In this document: one piece after another, positions 19,734 through 27,507 of the stretch | Numbering within the stretch: position 1 is the stretch's first letter | How the letters are laid out: each line of letters starts with the position of its first letter | Source: Rubellimicrobium sp. | GTDB lineage: Bacteria; Pseudomonadota; Alphaproteobacteria; Rhodobacterales; Rhodobacteraceae | NCBI GenBank assembly: GCA_020852925.1 | Contig: JADYZU010000051.1 | Location: 33,174-97,173 of the forward strand | Length of the DNA: 64,000 nucleotides | Reading direction: 5' to 3' | Notes under the pieces: generated by a model | Told to the model about the DNA's origin: nothing | The model's input: the letters and a program-made list of their open reading frames with translations, nothing else | Database searches by the model: none | Made by a program: the position numbers and the translations under genes

Positions 19734-20717
19734 TCAGGCCAGCCCCGCCTGCGCGAAGAGTGCCTTCAGGTCCGCCTCCGGCCTGGCGCCGAAATGGCCG
19801 ATCACCTCGGCCGCGGCGATGCAGCCCATGCGGCCCGCGATCCCGAGCGGGCGGCCGGTGGCCATGCCGAACAGAAAGCCCGCGGCAAAGAGATCGCCCG
19901 CGCCGGTGGCATCGACCGGCACCACCGCGGTGACCGGGGCGATCACCCGCTCCGGGCCGCGGATGAGCACGACATCCTCGCCCGAGCGCGTGCAGACCAC
20001 GATCCCCGCATCCCGCGCGGCCTGATCGAGGGCCTCGGGCAGATCGCACTGGTAAAGCGATTCCCATTCGTGCCGGTTGCCGATCACATAATCGAGGTCG
20101 CGCACGAGGCGGCGGAAATCGTCGCGGTGGCGATCGACGCAGAACGGATCGGCCAGCGAGATGCCCGCCCGCCCCCCCGCCGCGCGGCACAGGCGCGCCG
20201 CGCGCTCGAACGCCTGCTTGCCCTTCGGCTTGTCGTAGATGTAGCCCTCGAGATAGAGCCAGTCACAGTCGCCGGCCACGGAATCGGCCACGTCCCCGGG
20301 GCCGAGTTCGGCCGAGATGCCCAGATGGGTATTCATCGAACGTTCGCCATCGGGCGAGACGAAGATCATCGAGCGCGACGTCGGCAGATCGCCGCCCGGC
20401 ACCGGCGCGTTGACGAATTCCGCGCCCAGGGACGCGAACGCGCCGGCATAGTAGCGGCCCAGCGCATCGTCGCGCACCCGGCCGATGAAGCCCGTGCGCA
20501 GCCCCAGCATGGCCAGCCCGGCCACGGTATTGGCGACCGATCCGCCGGGCGCCTGCACCCGGTCGCGCATCGCGTCATAGAGGATCCCGGCCCGGTCGGC
20601 GCCGATCAGTTGCATGATGCCCTTGTCGATGCCCATGCGGGTCAGGAAGGCATCGTCGCATTCGCTGATCACGTCGACGATGGCATTGCCGATCCCGACC
20701 ACCTGGAAACGTTTCAT
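19734..20717 (-). CDS. Adenosine kinase-like PfkB family sugar kinase
   Basis: 327 residues. Starts VVGIGNAIVDVIS, has the substrate loop GGSVANTVAGLAMLG, and the PfkB signature with the catalytic Asp in PVDATGAGDLFAAGFLFG. The N-terminal sequence and length match the adenosine kinase branch common in alphaproteobacteria, which phosphorylates adenosine to AMP. A much longer open frame upstream is only the antisense of other genes; the ATG at 20717 overlaps the nth stop by 4 bases. So the two are translated together. Other PfkB sugars such as ribose or fructose cannot be excluded. Confidence 0.86.
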   Translation of the reverse strand: MKRFQVVGIGNAIVDVISECDDAFLTRMGIDKGIMQLIGADRAGILYDAMRDRVQAPGGSVANTVAGLAMLGLRTGFIGRVRDDALGRYYAGAFASLGAEFVNAPVPGGDLPTSRSMIFVSPDGERSMNTHLGISAELGPGDVADSVAGDCDWLYLEGYIYDKPKGKQAFERAARLCRAAGGRAGISLADPFCVDRHRDDFRRLVRDLDYVIGNRHEWESLYQCDLPEALDQAARDAGIVVCTRSGEDVVLIRGPERVIAPVTAVVPVDATGAGDLFAAGFLFGMATGRPLGIAGRMGCIAAAEVIGHFGARPEADLKALFAQAGLA

Positions 20718-21358
20718 GCGGTCTTGTCCTCGAACAGGCACAGGTCGCGGATCAGGCAGTCCGGGCAGCGGGGCTTGCGCGCGGTGCAGATGTAGCGGCC
20801 GTGCAGGATCATCCAGTGATGGGCGTGGCGCTGAAAGGGCGCGGGGACATTGTCCTCGATCGCGCGCTCGACCTGGGCGGTGTCGCGCCCCGGCGCGATG
20901 CCCGACCGGTTGCCGAGCCGGAAGATATGGGTATCGACCGCCTGGGCAGGTTGGCCGAACCAGATGTTGAGCACCACATTCGCGGTCTTGCGCCCGACCC
21001 CCGGCAGCGATTGCAGCGCCGCGCGCGAGGCGGGCACCTCGCCGTCGAACTCCTCGATCAGGCGGCGCGAGAGTGCGATGACGTTGCGCGCCTTGGTGCG
21101 GAACAGGCCGATGGTGCGGATATGCTCGATCAGCCCCTCCTCGCCCAGATCGAGCATCGCCTGCGGCGTCGAGGCCACGGCGAAAAGCCCGCGCGTGGCC
21201 CGGTTCACCCCCGCATCGGTGGCCTGCGCCGACAGCGCCACCGCGACGAGGAGCGTGTAGGCGTTCACATGGTCGAGTTCGCCCCTGGGTTCGGGGTTGG
21301 CGTCCCGGAACCGGGTGAAGATCGCGGCCATCTCGCGATAGGGCAATTGGCGGGCCAT
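20714..21358 (-). CDS. nth: Endonuclease III
   Basis: 214 residues. The helix-hairpin-helix LPGVGRKTANVVL contains the catalytic Lys, and the catalytic Asp follows in AVDTHIFRLGNR. The C-terminus has the four cysteines of the 4Fe-4S cluster (CTARKPRCPDCLIRDLC, spaced 6-2-5). The enzyme removes oxidised pyrimidines and nicks the abasic site. The ATG at 21358 was chosen over the open frame further upstream because MARQLPYREM begins the conserved region. Overlaps the kinase gene by 4 bases. Divergent from the Ada-like repair gene, so two DNA repair genes share this intergenic region. Confidence 0.95.
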   Translation of the reverse strand: MARQLPYREMAAIFTRFRDANPEPRGELDHVNAYTLLVAVALSAQATDAGVNRATRGLFAVASTPQAMLDLGEEGLIEHIRTIGLFRTKARNVIALSRRLIEEFDGEVPASRAALQSLPGVGRKTANVVLNIWFGQPAQAVDTHIFRLGNRSGIAPGRDTAQVERAIEDNVPAPFQRHAHHWMILHGRYICTARKPRCPDCLIRDLCLFEDKTA

Positions 21359-21418
21359 GGGGGCTTCCCCTGTCTTCTGCCCGCCCCTCATGCCCGGCGC
21401 GGCGCCACGGTGCAAGGG

Positions 21419-21490
21419 AGGGGGGCGCTGCCCCCCTCTTGGCCTGCGGCCAATTCACCCCCCGGGGTATTTGGGGCAAAGATGAAGGGG
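21419..21490 (+). repeat. Dispersed intergenic element, copy B (upstream of the Ada-like gene)
   Basis: Plus orientation. GC hairpin AGGGGGGCGCTGCCCCCCT (21419-21437), small hairpin TTGGCC-TGC-GGCCAA (21439-21453), then the core CACCCCCCGGGGTATTT followed by GGGGCAAAGATGAAGG (21456-21488). It lies between divergent genes, so its hairpin is not at the 3' end of any gene here, which argues against a simple terminator. The core ends about 62 bases before the Ada-like start. Confidence 0.8.
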
Positions 21491-21551
21491 CGGGCGGGAA
21501 TTGCGCAGGAAGCGGGTCGCGTCCGGGAGGCGGGCGTGGGAGAATCGCGGC

Positions 21552-22466
21552 ATGAAGAGCGAATCGGACTATCATTTCGGGGTCATGCGCCGCGCGATCG
21601 ACCTGATCGACGGGCCGGGGGGCGGCGCGCTGTCTCTGGAGGAACTGGCGGCGGCGCTGGGCATGAGCGCGGCGCATTTCCAGCGGCTGTTCTCGCGCTG
21701 GGTCGGGGTCTCGCCCAAGCGGTATCAGCAGTATCTGGCGCTGGGCGAGGCGAAGCGTCTGCTTGGCGAGCGGTTCACCACGCTCGAGGCGGCCGGGGGC
21801 GCCGGGCTTTCGGGGGGCGGGCGGCTTCATGACCTGTTCCTGACCTGGGAGGCGATGACGCCGGGCGAGCATGCGCGGGGGGGCGCGGGGCTCGAGATCC
21901 GCTGGGGGGTGTTCGCGACCCCGTTCGGGCCGGCGCTGGTCTGTGCCACCGGGCGCGGGATCTGCGGCCTCGGGTTCCTGTCGGAGACGGGCGAGGAGGC
22001 GGCGCGGGCGGATCTGTTCGGGCGCTGGCCTGCGGCGCGGTTTGTGCACGATCCCGCCGCCAGCGCGCCCTGGGTCGAGGCGGTGCTGGCGGGACGCGGG
22101 CGCGCGGCCCTCCACATGATCGGCGGGCCGTTCCAGATCAAGGTCTGGGAGGCGCTGTTGCGCGTGCCCGAGGGGCATGTCACCACCTATTCGCAGATCG
22201 CCGCCGCCATCGGCCATCCGGCGGCGGTCAGGGCGGTGGGAACCGCGGTCGGGCGCAACCCGGTGTCCTGGCTCATCCCCTGCCATCGGGCGATCCGCAA
22301 GGAGGGGGGCCTTGGCGGCTATCACTGGGGCCTGCCGGTGAAGCGCGCGCTCCTGGCGCGGGAATCGGCGCGCGCCGATGCGGGGGCGGGCGCCGGAGCG
22401 GGCGCCGCAGCCGGAGCGGGCGCCGCGGCGGGGCCGGGACCGGCGCAGGGGGTCACGGAATCATGA
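21552..22466 (+). CDS. Ada-like AraC-type HTH plus O6-methylguanine-DNA methyltransferase
   Basis: 304 residues. An N-terminal AraC-type helix-turn-helix (LSLEELAAALGMSAAHFQRLFSRW) is followed by a full methyltransferase domain with FQIKVWEALLRVPEGHVTTY and the active-site cysteine in LIPCHRAIRK, then GGYHWGLPVKRALL. The zinc-binding methyl-phosphotriester domain of E. coli Ada is absent, so this is the shorter Ada-like form common in alphaproteobacteria. It removes alkyl groups from O6-guanine and may regulate transcription. The last 35 residues are an Ala/Gly/Pro tail containing a perfect 18-bp tandem duplication (22392-22427). ATG 21552 is used; an earlier ATG at 21501 has no supporting homology. 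Confidence 0.9.
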   Translation: MKSESDYHFGVMRRAIDLIDGPGGGALSLEELAAALGMSAAHFQRLFSRWVGVSPKRYQQYLALGEAKRLLGERFTTLEAAGGAGLSGGGRLHDLFLTWEAMTPGEHARGGAGLEIRWGVFATPFGPALVCATGRGICGLGFLSETGEEAARADLFGRWPAARFVHDPAASAPWVEAVLAGRGRAALHMIGGPFQIKVWEALLRVPEGHVTTYSQIAAAIGHPAAVRAVGTAVGRNPVSWLIPCHRAIRKEGGLGGYHWGLPVKRALLARESARADAGAGAGAGAAAGAGAAAGPGPAQGVTES

Positions 22467-22569
22467 CCCGCGGGCCTGCGCTATTGCATAACAGCGCCGG
22501 CGAGGGCTAGGTCAGGGGCGATGGGAGCGGCCGCAACCGGTCCCGCCCAGCGACAGGATGGATTTTGTC

Positions 22570-23226
22570 ATGACCCTTTCCCGCCTCAGCCTTGCCACCG
22601 CCGCCGTTGCCCTCGTGGGCCTGGCCGCCTGCGAGGCGCCTCTGCCCGGACAGGGCACCCAGAACACCCAGCAGGCCGCAGCCGTGGGTGCCGGCCTTGG
22701 CGCGATCATCGGCATCGCCACCGGATCGACCCCGCAGGAGCGGGCGCAGAACGCCGCCATCGGTGCGGTGCTGGGGGGCGGGCTTGGCGCCATTGCCGGC
22801 AGCAACCTCGACCGGCAGGAGGCCGAACTGCGTTCGCAACTGCCGGCGAACGTGGGGATCGTGAACACCGGCTCGCAACTCGTGGTGACGGTACCGCAGG
22901 ACCTGCTGTTCGCGGTGGACAGCGCCACGGTCTCGGGCAGCCAGCGCGCCAATCTCCAGACCGTCGCGGCCAGCCTGAACCGCTATCCCGATACCACGAT
23001 CAACGTGATCGGCCACACCGACAATACCGGCGCGGCCGGCTATAACCAGCAACTGTCCGAGCAGCGGGCGAATGCGGTGGCCTCGGTCCTGATCGGGGCG
23101 GGCGTGGCGCCGGCGCGCATCCGGGCCATCGGCCGGGGCGAGGATCAGCCGGTGTCCTCGAACCTGACCGCCGAGGGGCGTCAGCAGAACCGCCGGGTCG
23201 AGATCATCATCACCCCGCGCGCCTGA
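22570..23226 (+). CDS. OmpA-family outer-membrane lipoprotein
   Basis: About 218 residues. A lipoprotein signal peptide ends in the lipobox VGLAAC. A glycine-zipper region follows (AVGAGLGAIIGIATG, AIGAVLGGGLGAIAG), then an OmpA C-terminal peptidoglycan-binding domain with VIGHTDNTGAAGYNQQLSEQRA and the closing GRQQNRRVEIII. It should be anchored in the outer membrane and grip the cell wall. An AGGA ribosome site at 22555 favours the ATG at 22570 over the one at 22558. Followed by a strong terminator. Pal itself normally lies beside tolB, which is not seen here. Confidence 0.9.
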   Translation: MTLSRLSLATAAVALVGLAACEAPLPGQGTQNTQQAAAVGAGLGAIIGIATGSTPQERAQNAAIGAVLGGGLGAIAGSNLDRQEAELRSQLPANVGIVNTGSQLVVTVPQDLLFAVDSATVSGSQRANLQTVAASLNRYPDTTINVIGHTDNTGAAGYNQQLSEQRANAVASVLIGAGVAPARIRAIGRGEDQPVSSNLTAEGRQQNRRVEIIITPRA

Positions 23227-23277
23227 GCGGCCCCGGGGACACGGACAGGACACGGGCAAGGACACGAGCACGGGCCA

Positions 23278-23310
23278 GGGGCCGCCGGACCGGATCCGGC
23301 GGCCCCTTTT
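23278..23310 (+). terminator. Rho-independent terminator of the OmpA-family gene
   Basis: GGGGCCGCCGGA (23278-23289) pairs perfectly with TCCGGCGGCCCC (23295-23306) around a 5-base loop, and TTTT follows at once. Twelve G-C-rich pairs plus a T-run make this a convincing intrinsic terminator about 50 bases after the stop. Confidence 0.85.
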
Positions 23311-23330
23311 CATGCGGCAGCGGCGCGGGA

Positions 23331-23362
23331 AGAAAAGGAAAGGGCCCGCGCATGGCGGGCCC
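23331..23362 (-). terminator. Terminator of the F0 ATP synthase operon
   Basis: On the minus strand GGGCCCGC (23362-23355) pairs with GCGGGCCC (23349-23342) and is followed by a T-rich stretch read from 23341 downwards. It begins 24 bases past the subunit b stop and faces the terminator of the convergent lipoprotein gene. Confidence 0.78.
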
Positions 23363-23386
23363 CCGGGGTTTCGTGCCGATGCGCGA

Positions 23387-24094
23387 TCAGTGGAGCTTGT
23401 CGCCCACGGCCTCGATGGCGTCGTCGATCAGGTGGTTGGCCTGGGTCGCGTTCATCTGCCGGGCGATGATGCCACGCGCCGCGTCGATGGCGACGGCAAC
23501 GGCCTGGTCGCGGACCTCGCGCACGGCGCGGGCCTCGGCGCTGCGGATCTGGTCCTCGGCCGCGCCGAGACGGCGGGCGATGGTCTGGGCGATGTCCTCG
23601 CGCGCCTGGTCGGCGGCGCGGGTCGCCTCTTCGCGGGCCTGGGCGACGATGCGGGCGGCCTGTTCGGCCACGTCCTTGTGCTTCTTCTCGAAGGAGGCCA
23701 GCAGCGCCTGCGCCTCTTCGCGCAGCGAACGTGCCTCGTCGAGTTCGCCGCGGATCGTGGTCGCGCGCTTGTCGAGAAGGCCGCCCAGAAGGCCGGGCAC
23801 CCGCAGGAACACCAGCACGCCGACGAAGATCAGGAAGCTGACCAGCACCACGAAGTTGGTGTTGTAGAGCGAGAAGAACGGGATCGGCGCATGGCTCGGG
23901 GCGGCGACTTCCTCGGCCAGGGCGCCGGCGGCCACGTCCTCGGCCGTCTCGGCGGCCGGGGCGGTGGTGTCGGCGGCTTCGGCGACGGCGGGTTCCGCGG
24001 CGGTGGTCGCCTCCTGGGCCGACAGCACCGGGGCCAGGCCCGACAGCGACAGCGCGAGGGCGGCCGGCAAAAGCAGGCGTTTCCAGTCGGTCAT
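23387..24094 (-). CDS. atpF: F0 ATP synthase subunit b, with N-terminal signal-like extension
   Basis: 235 residues, longer than the usual 160-185. A hydrophobic start (LLLPAALALSLSGLAPVLSA) reads like a cleavable signal peptide, followed by about 45 residues rich in Ala, Glu and Thr. The membrane helix (FVVLVSFLIFVGVLVFL) then begins the canonical subunit b, with a long charged coiled coil that forms the peripheral stalk. Subunit b pairs with b' from the upstream gene, holding F1 against the rotor. Last gene of the atpI-atpB-atpE-b'-b operon, 4 bases after b'. The extension would place an acidic linker in the periplasm. Confidence 0.92.
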   Translation of the reverse strand: MTDWKRLLLPAALALSLSGLAPVLSAQEATTAAEPAVAEAADTTAPAAETAEDVAAGALAEEVAAPSHAPIPFFSLYNTNFVVLVSFLIFVGVLVFLRVPGLLGGLLDKRATTIRGELDEARSLREEAQALLASFEKKHKDVAEQAARIVAQAREEATRAADQAREDIAQTIARRLGAAEDQIRSAEARAVREVRDQAVAVAIDAARGIIARQMNATQANHLIDDAIEAVGDKLH

Positions 24095-24098
24095 GGTC

Positions 24099-24632
24099 CT
24101 ACCCCTTCACGCGGGCATCAACAGCGGCGTCGATCGCCTCGCCGTCGGCGGTGATGCCGAAGGCGGCCACGATCTCGCGCGCGGTGTCGCGGGCGACGGT
24201 GGTGACGCTGGCCACCGCCTGATCGCGGATTTCGGCCAAGGCCTTTTCGCTTTCGGCGCTGCGGGCGGCGATCACGGCTTCGGCGCGGGCCATTTCGGCG
24301 GCAAGATCGGCCTGGATCCCGGCGCGGGTGGCGGCGACGATGCGGTTCGCCTCGGCGCGGGCATCGGTGAGCGCCTGTTCATAGGCCTTTTCGGCCTGCG
24401 CGGCCTTGGCGCGGAAATCCTCGGCCGCGGCAAGATCGTTGCTGATCGAGCCGGCGCGTTCCGCCAGCACCGCGCCGATGCGCGGCAGCGCCACGCGCGA
24501 GAGGATCAGATAGATGACGACCAGCGTCACCACCAGCCAGAAGATCTGGTTGGAGAATGTCGCGAAATCCAGTTGCGGCATTCCCGCGGACTGCGCCGCG
24601 TGGCCAGCGGCCTCGGTGGTTCCGTCTGCCAT
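24099..24632 (-). CDS. F0 ATP synthase subunit b'
   Basis: 177 residues. One membrane helix ([21 protein letters not shown]) followed by a long coiled coil, [15 protein letters not shown] at the front being typical of the b' subunit of photosynthetic and related bacteria. With b it makes a heterodimeric stator stalk. Located between atpE and the b gene. I leave the symbol blank because this gene is called atpG, atpX or atpF2 in different genomes. Confidence 0.92.
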   Translation of the reverse strand: MADGTTEAAGHAAQSAGMPQLDFATFSNQIFWLVVTLVVIYLILSRVALPRIGAVLAERAGSISNDLAAAEDFRAKAAQAEKAYEQALTDARAEANRIVAATRAGIQADLAAEMARAEAVIAARSAESEKALAEIRDQAVASVTTVARDTAREIVAAFGITADGEAIDAAVDARVKG

Positions 24633-24715
24633 GGGTTACTCCGTCGGACAGTCCTTCGTGGTCAGTGCGGGGACGCGGATGGCGCGCCCCCGCCCGTCAA
24701 GGAGAGTCGGCCGGC

Positions 24716-24955
24716 TCAGACGGCGAACATCAGGAGCAGCGAGACGAGGAAGGCGAAGATGCCCAGCGCTTCGGCAAAGGCGATGCCGATGAAGAGCATC
24801 GCGGTCTGCGACGCGGCGGCCGAGGGGTTGCGCAGCGCACCGGCAAGGTAGTTGCCGGCGACGTGGCCGATCCCGATGGCGGCGACGCCCGAACCGATCG
24901 CGGCGAGGCCGGCACCGATGAGTTTGCCGAGGGCGGCAGCGGCTGCGAGTTCCAT
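24716..24955 (-). CDS. atpE: F0 ATP synthase subunit c
   Basis: 79 residues forming a two-helix hairpin. Helix 1 has the glycine-rich packing pattern ([17 protein letters not shown]), the polar loop is RNPSAAASQ (Arg42-Asn43-Pro44), and the proton-carrying Glu62 lies in [10 protein letters not shown] of helix 2. Subunit c forms the rotor ring. The ATG at 24955 gives the correct length. Located between atpB and b'. A glutamate-type site without the extra residues of sodium-binding c subunits suggests proton coupling. Confidence 0.96.
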   Translation of the reverse strand: MELAAAAALGKLIGAGLAAIGSGVAAIGIGHVAGNYLAGALRNPSAAASQTAMLFIGIAFAEALGIFAFLVSLLLMFAV

Positions 24956-25004
24956 GTCGTGTCTCCTTGATGGAAAGTCGTGTATCTGGTTGGACGTGCG
25001 GGCC

Positions 25005-25766
25005 TCAGTGCGCCGGATGCAGCGCATCCTTGAGGTAGACGCAGGTGAGGATGGTGAACACATAGGCCTGGATGAAGGCCACCAGCGTCTCGAGCGCGTA
25101 GATGGTCGAGATCGCGGCGATCGGCAGGATCGAGCCAAGGCCGAGGACGCCGGCAAAGCCCGCGAACACCTTGAGCACGGCATGGCCCGCCATGATGTTG
25201 CCGGCAAGTCGGATGGAGTGGCTGACCGGGCGCACGAAGTAGGAAATCACCTCGATCACGGCGAGGATCGGCCGCAGCGCCAGCGGCGCCGAGGAGACCC
25301 AGAACAGCCCGAGGAATTTCGACCCGTTGAGGACGAAGCCCAGCACGGTGACGCTGAGGAACACCGCCAGCGCGAGGATCGCCGTCACCGCGATATGCGA
25401 GGTGGTGGCAAAGCTCATCGGCAGCAGGCCCAGCATGTTCGCCATCAGGATGAACATGAAGAGCGTCATGATATAGGGGAAATAGCGCACCCCGTCCTTG
25501 CCCGACACGTCCTCGACCATGGTGTAGACAAAGCCGTAGGCGAGTTCCGCCACCGACTGCATCCGCCCCGGAACGACCGCGCGCGCCCGGGTGCCCCAGA
25601 CAAGAAGCAGCGCCGTGCCCAGGACCGCCAGCGCCATCCACAGCGTCACATTGGTGAGCGTGTAGAAGGCGATGCCGCCTTCGCCGCCACCGAACAGCGG
25701 TTGCACCACGAACTGGTCCATCGGGTGGATCTGAAGCCCGCTCGGGCCTGCTGCGGCGTCCGCCAT
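25005..25766 (-). CDS. atpB: F0 ATP synthase subunit a
   Basis: 253 residues with five to six membrane helices. The essential Arg is in [14 protein letters not shown], and the C-terminal helix ends [18 protein letters not shown], both diagnostic. Subunit a forms the proton half-channels beside the c ring. It follows atpI by 3 bases and precedes atpE, the standard order. Confidence 0.96.
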   Translation of the reverse strand: MADAAAGPSGLQIHPMDQFVVQPLFGGGEGGIAFYTLTNVTLWMALAVLGTALLLVWGTRARAVVPGRMQSVAELAYGFVYTMVEDVSGKDGVRYFPYIMTLFMFILMANMLGLLPMSFATTSHIAVTAILALAVFLSVTVLGFVLNGSKFLGLFWVSSAPLALRPILAVIEVISYFVRPVSHSIRLAGNIMAGHAVLKVFAGFAGVLGLGSILPIAAISTIYALETLVAFIQAYVFTILTCVYLKDALHPAH

Positions 25767-25769
25767 CCC

Positions 25770-26087
25770 TTATCCCTCTTCCTTCGCCCCGTCTTCGGAG
25801 CGCTTCTGGAACTCCGCGGCGCTGCGGAGCATGACCCGGACGCCGGCCACAAAGCCGAGCAGGGTGAAGATCACCATCAGCACCGGCAACGTGCCGAACA
25901 GGCTGTCAAGCCCGTAGCCGATGGCGAAACCGACCAGAAGGCCGGACACCAGCTCGATCACCATGCGCCAGCCCAACTGGGCCTGGCTGTGGTGCTCTGC
26001 GACCGTCGAGGTCTCCTTGCCGCCCTTGGCCGCGGCGATCCGACGTTCGAGCGCCTTCAGGCGCTCCCTGTCGTCCGGCTCAGGCAT
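25770..26087 (-). CDS. atpI: ATP synthase assembly protein AtpI
   Basis: 105 residues. A charged cytoplasmic start (PEPDDRERLKALERRIAAA) followed by two membrane helices (MVIELVSGLLVGFAIGYGLD and LPVLMVIFTLLGFVAGVRVM). This is the alphaproteobacterial AtpI type, an accessory protein that helps assemble the c ring. It opens the F0 operon. The F1 operon is not in the window, as usual for this order, where F0 and F1 genes are separated. Confidence 0.87.
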   Translation of the reverse strand: MPEPDDRERLKALERRIAAAKGGKETSTVAEHHSQAQLGWRMVIELVSGLLVGFAIGYGLDSLFGTLPVLMVIFTLLGFVAGVRVMLRSAAEFQKRSEDGAKEEG

Positions 26088-26253
26088 GGGAAGGCCCCTT
26101 CGGATCGGTCGGGCCGCTTCTAGGGGGCGCCCCGCCCTGAGTCAAGTGACGCGGACCCCCCCGGGATCGCCGCGCAACGTCCTGTTAGTCCTCATGATTT
26201 TTCCGGCCGTGCAGCGGTGCCTCCGGCCATGGTTGCCGGAACCGGGCCGCAGG

Positions 26254-26274
26254 TATATTCAACCTTCGGGTTGA
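26254..26274 (+). promoter_or_regulatory. Putative ArsR-type operator overlapping a -10 box
   Basis: TCAACC (26259-26264) and GGTTGA (26269-26274) form a perfect inverted repeat with a 4-base centre, directly following TATATT (26254-26259), which looks like a -10 box. It lies 19 bases ahead of the GTG start of the ArsR-type gene. A TTCAACC...GGTTGAA type palindrome is what I would expect for autoregulation by ArsR-like repressors of this group. Confidence 0.6.
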
Positions 26275-26292
26275 CCTTGGACCGGGGGCACG

Positions 26293-26655
26293 GTGGACGA
26301 CACGCTCGACCGCATCTTTGCCGCGCTTGCCGACCCGACGCGGCGGGCTATCCTGACCATGCTGCTCGAGGACGACATGGCCGTGACCGATGTCGCGCTG
26401 CCCTTCACCATCTCGCTGGCGGCGGTGTCCAAGCATCTGGCGGTGCTGGCCGAGGCCGGGCTCATCTCGCAGGAGCGGCGCGGGCGGGTGAAATGGTGCC
26501 GGCTGGAATTCGACCGCCTGCGCGAGGCCGGGGTGTGGATGCAGGCCTTCGGCCTGATCGAGAGCGTGGATCTCGACGGGTTCGAGCGGTTCCTTGCCGC
26601 CGAACTCAGCGCGCCGGAAGGGCAACCCGGTCATCATCCCGCAGAAGAAGGATGA
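26293..26655 (+). CDS. ArsR-type winged-helix repressor
   Basis: 120 residues with GTG start. The winged helix is clear: IFAALADPTRRAILTML at the front, then the recognition helix in FTISLAAVSKHLAVLAEAGL and the wing ERRGRVKWCRLE. There is no metal-binding CxC motif of classical arsenic or zinc sensors, so the ligand is unknown; the sequence resembles repressors that usually sit beside SRPBCC/AHSA1 genes, but no such partner follows here. A palindrome overlapping its -10 region suggests autorepression. Its 3' end overlaps the convergent transporter gene by 50 bases. Confidence 0.88.
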   Translation: MDDTLDRIFAALADPTRRAILTMLLEDDMAVTDVALPFTISLAAVSKHLAVLAEAGLISQERRGRVKWCRLEFDRLREAGVWMQAFGLIESVDLDGFERFLAAELSAPEGQPGHHPAEEG

Positions 26656-27478
26656 GCGCGACCACCGACATCGCCAGCCCGGCCAGGATCAGCGCCGGCG
26701 GCGGGCTGCGGCCGAAGGACAGCTCCCACAGGATCACCCAGCCGGGCACGAGATAGGTGTGGGCCATGACCTTGGCCGCGGGCAGCCGCAGCGAGGCGAT
26801 CTGCATCAGGAGCACCGACCCGGCCGTGGCAAAGACCGCGGTATAGGCAATGGTGATCCAGACGATGGCCGGCAGATGCGCCCAGTCGGTGGCCAGGATC
26901 GCCGGCCCGCCCGCGACGGTGGCGATCACCGCCGCCGACAGCATGACGCCGAAGGTGAACACCAGAGGCGATTCCCCGCGGCTCAGGGCGCGCACGCCGG
27001 GCGTATAGATCGCATGGGCGACGACGCCGACGAAATAGATCGCCTCGCCGGGACCGATGCGAAAGGCGGCAAGGGCGTGCCAGTCGGCATCGAAGATCAC
27101 CCAGACCGCCCCCGCCCCGCCGATCACCAGCGCAAAGGCCATGCGCGGCGTCAGGCGCTGGCGCAGGAACCACCAGCCGAAGAAGGCGGCGATCAGCGGC
27201 GTGAGCGTGAACATCGCCGCCAGGTTCACCGGGGGGGACAGGCGCAGCGCCTCGAACATGGTGACGAAATAGACGACATAGAGAAACCCGAGGGCAGGAA
27301 GGCGCCAGGGCGCGGTGAAATCCTGCCGCCGCATCTGCCCGAGCCAGACCGCCGCCGCGCCCAGCAGCGCCGCGGCCAGCCAGAACCGCAGGGTATTGAG
27401 CGCGACCGGCGCGATATGCGGCGTGGCCAGCGCGCCCAGCGTGAAGGATCCGGCGATGAGCGCGGAAAAGGCAAGCAT
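26606..27478 (-). CDS. EamA/DMT family transporter
   Basis: 290 residues with ten predicted membrane helices in two EamA repeats, for example MLAFSALIAGSFTLGAL at the start, FLYVVYFVTMFEALRLSPP, LAAMFTLTPLIAAFFGWW and VMAHTYLVPGWVILWELSFG. DMT carriers export amino acids, metabolites or drugs; the substrate here is unknown. I start it at ATG 27478, where the first helix begins; the longer frame upstream would run into the LysR gene. The 3' end overlaps the convergent ArsR gene. It lies 29 bases after the LysR gene on the same strand and may be controlled by it. Confidence 0.86.
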   Translation of the reverse strand: MLAFSALIAGSFTLGALATPHIAPVALNTLRFWLAAALLGAAAVWLGQMRRQDFTAPWRLPALGFLYVVYFVTMFEALRLSPPVNLAAMFTLTPLIAAFFGWWFLRQRLTPRMAFALVIGGAGAVWVIFDADWHALAAFRIGPGEAIYFVGVVAHAIYTPGVRALSRGESPLVFTFGVMLSAAVIATVAGGPAILATDWAHLPAIVWITIAYTAVFATAGSVLLMQIASLRLPAAKVMAHTYLVPGWVILWELSFGRSPPPALILAGLAMSVVALILLLRDDDRVALPAR

Positions 27479-27507
27479 CGCGACATGGCCTTCGGCCTGC
27501 GGGCGGT

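Noticed and set aside
20718..22325. Fusion-like extension of the adenosine kinase frame upstream
   Set aside because: The extension is antisense to nth and the Ada-like gene. The kinase has a proper start at 20717 overlapping nth by 4 bases.
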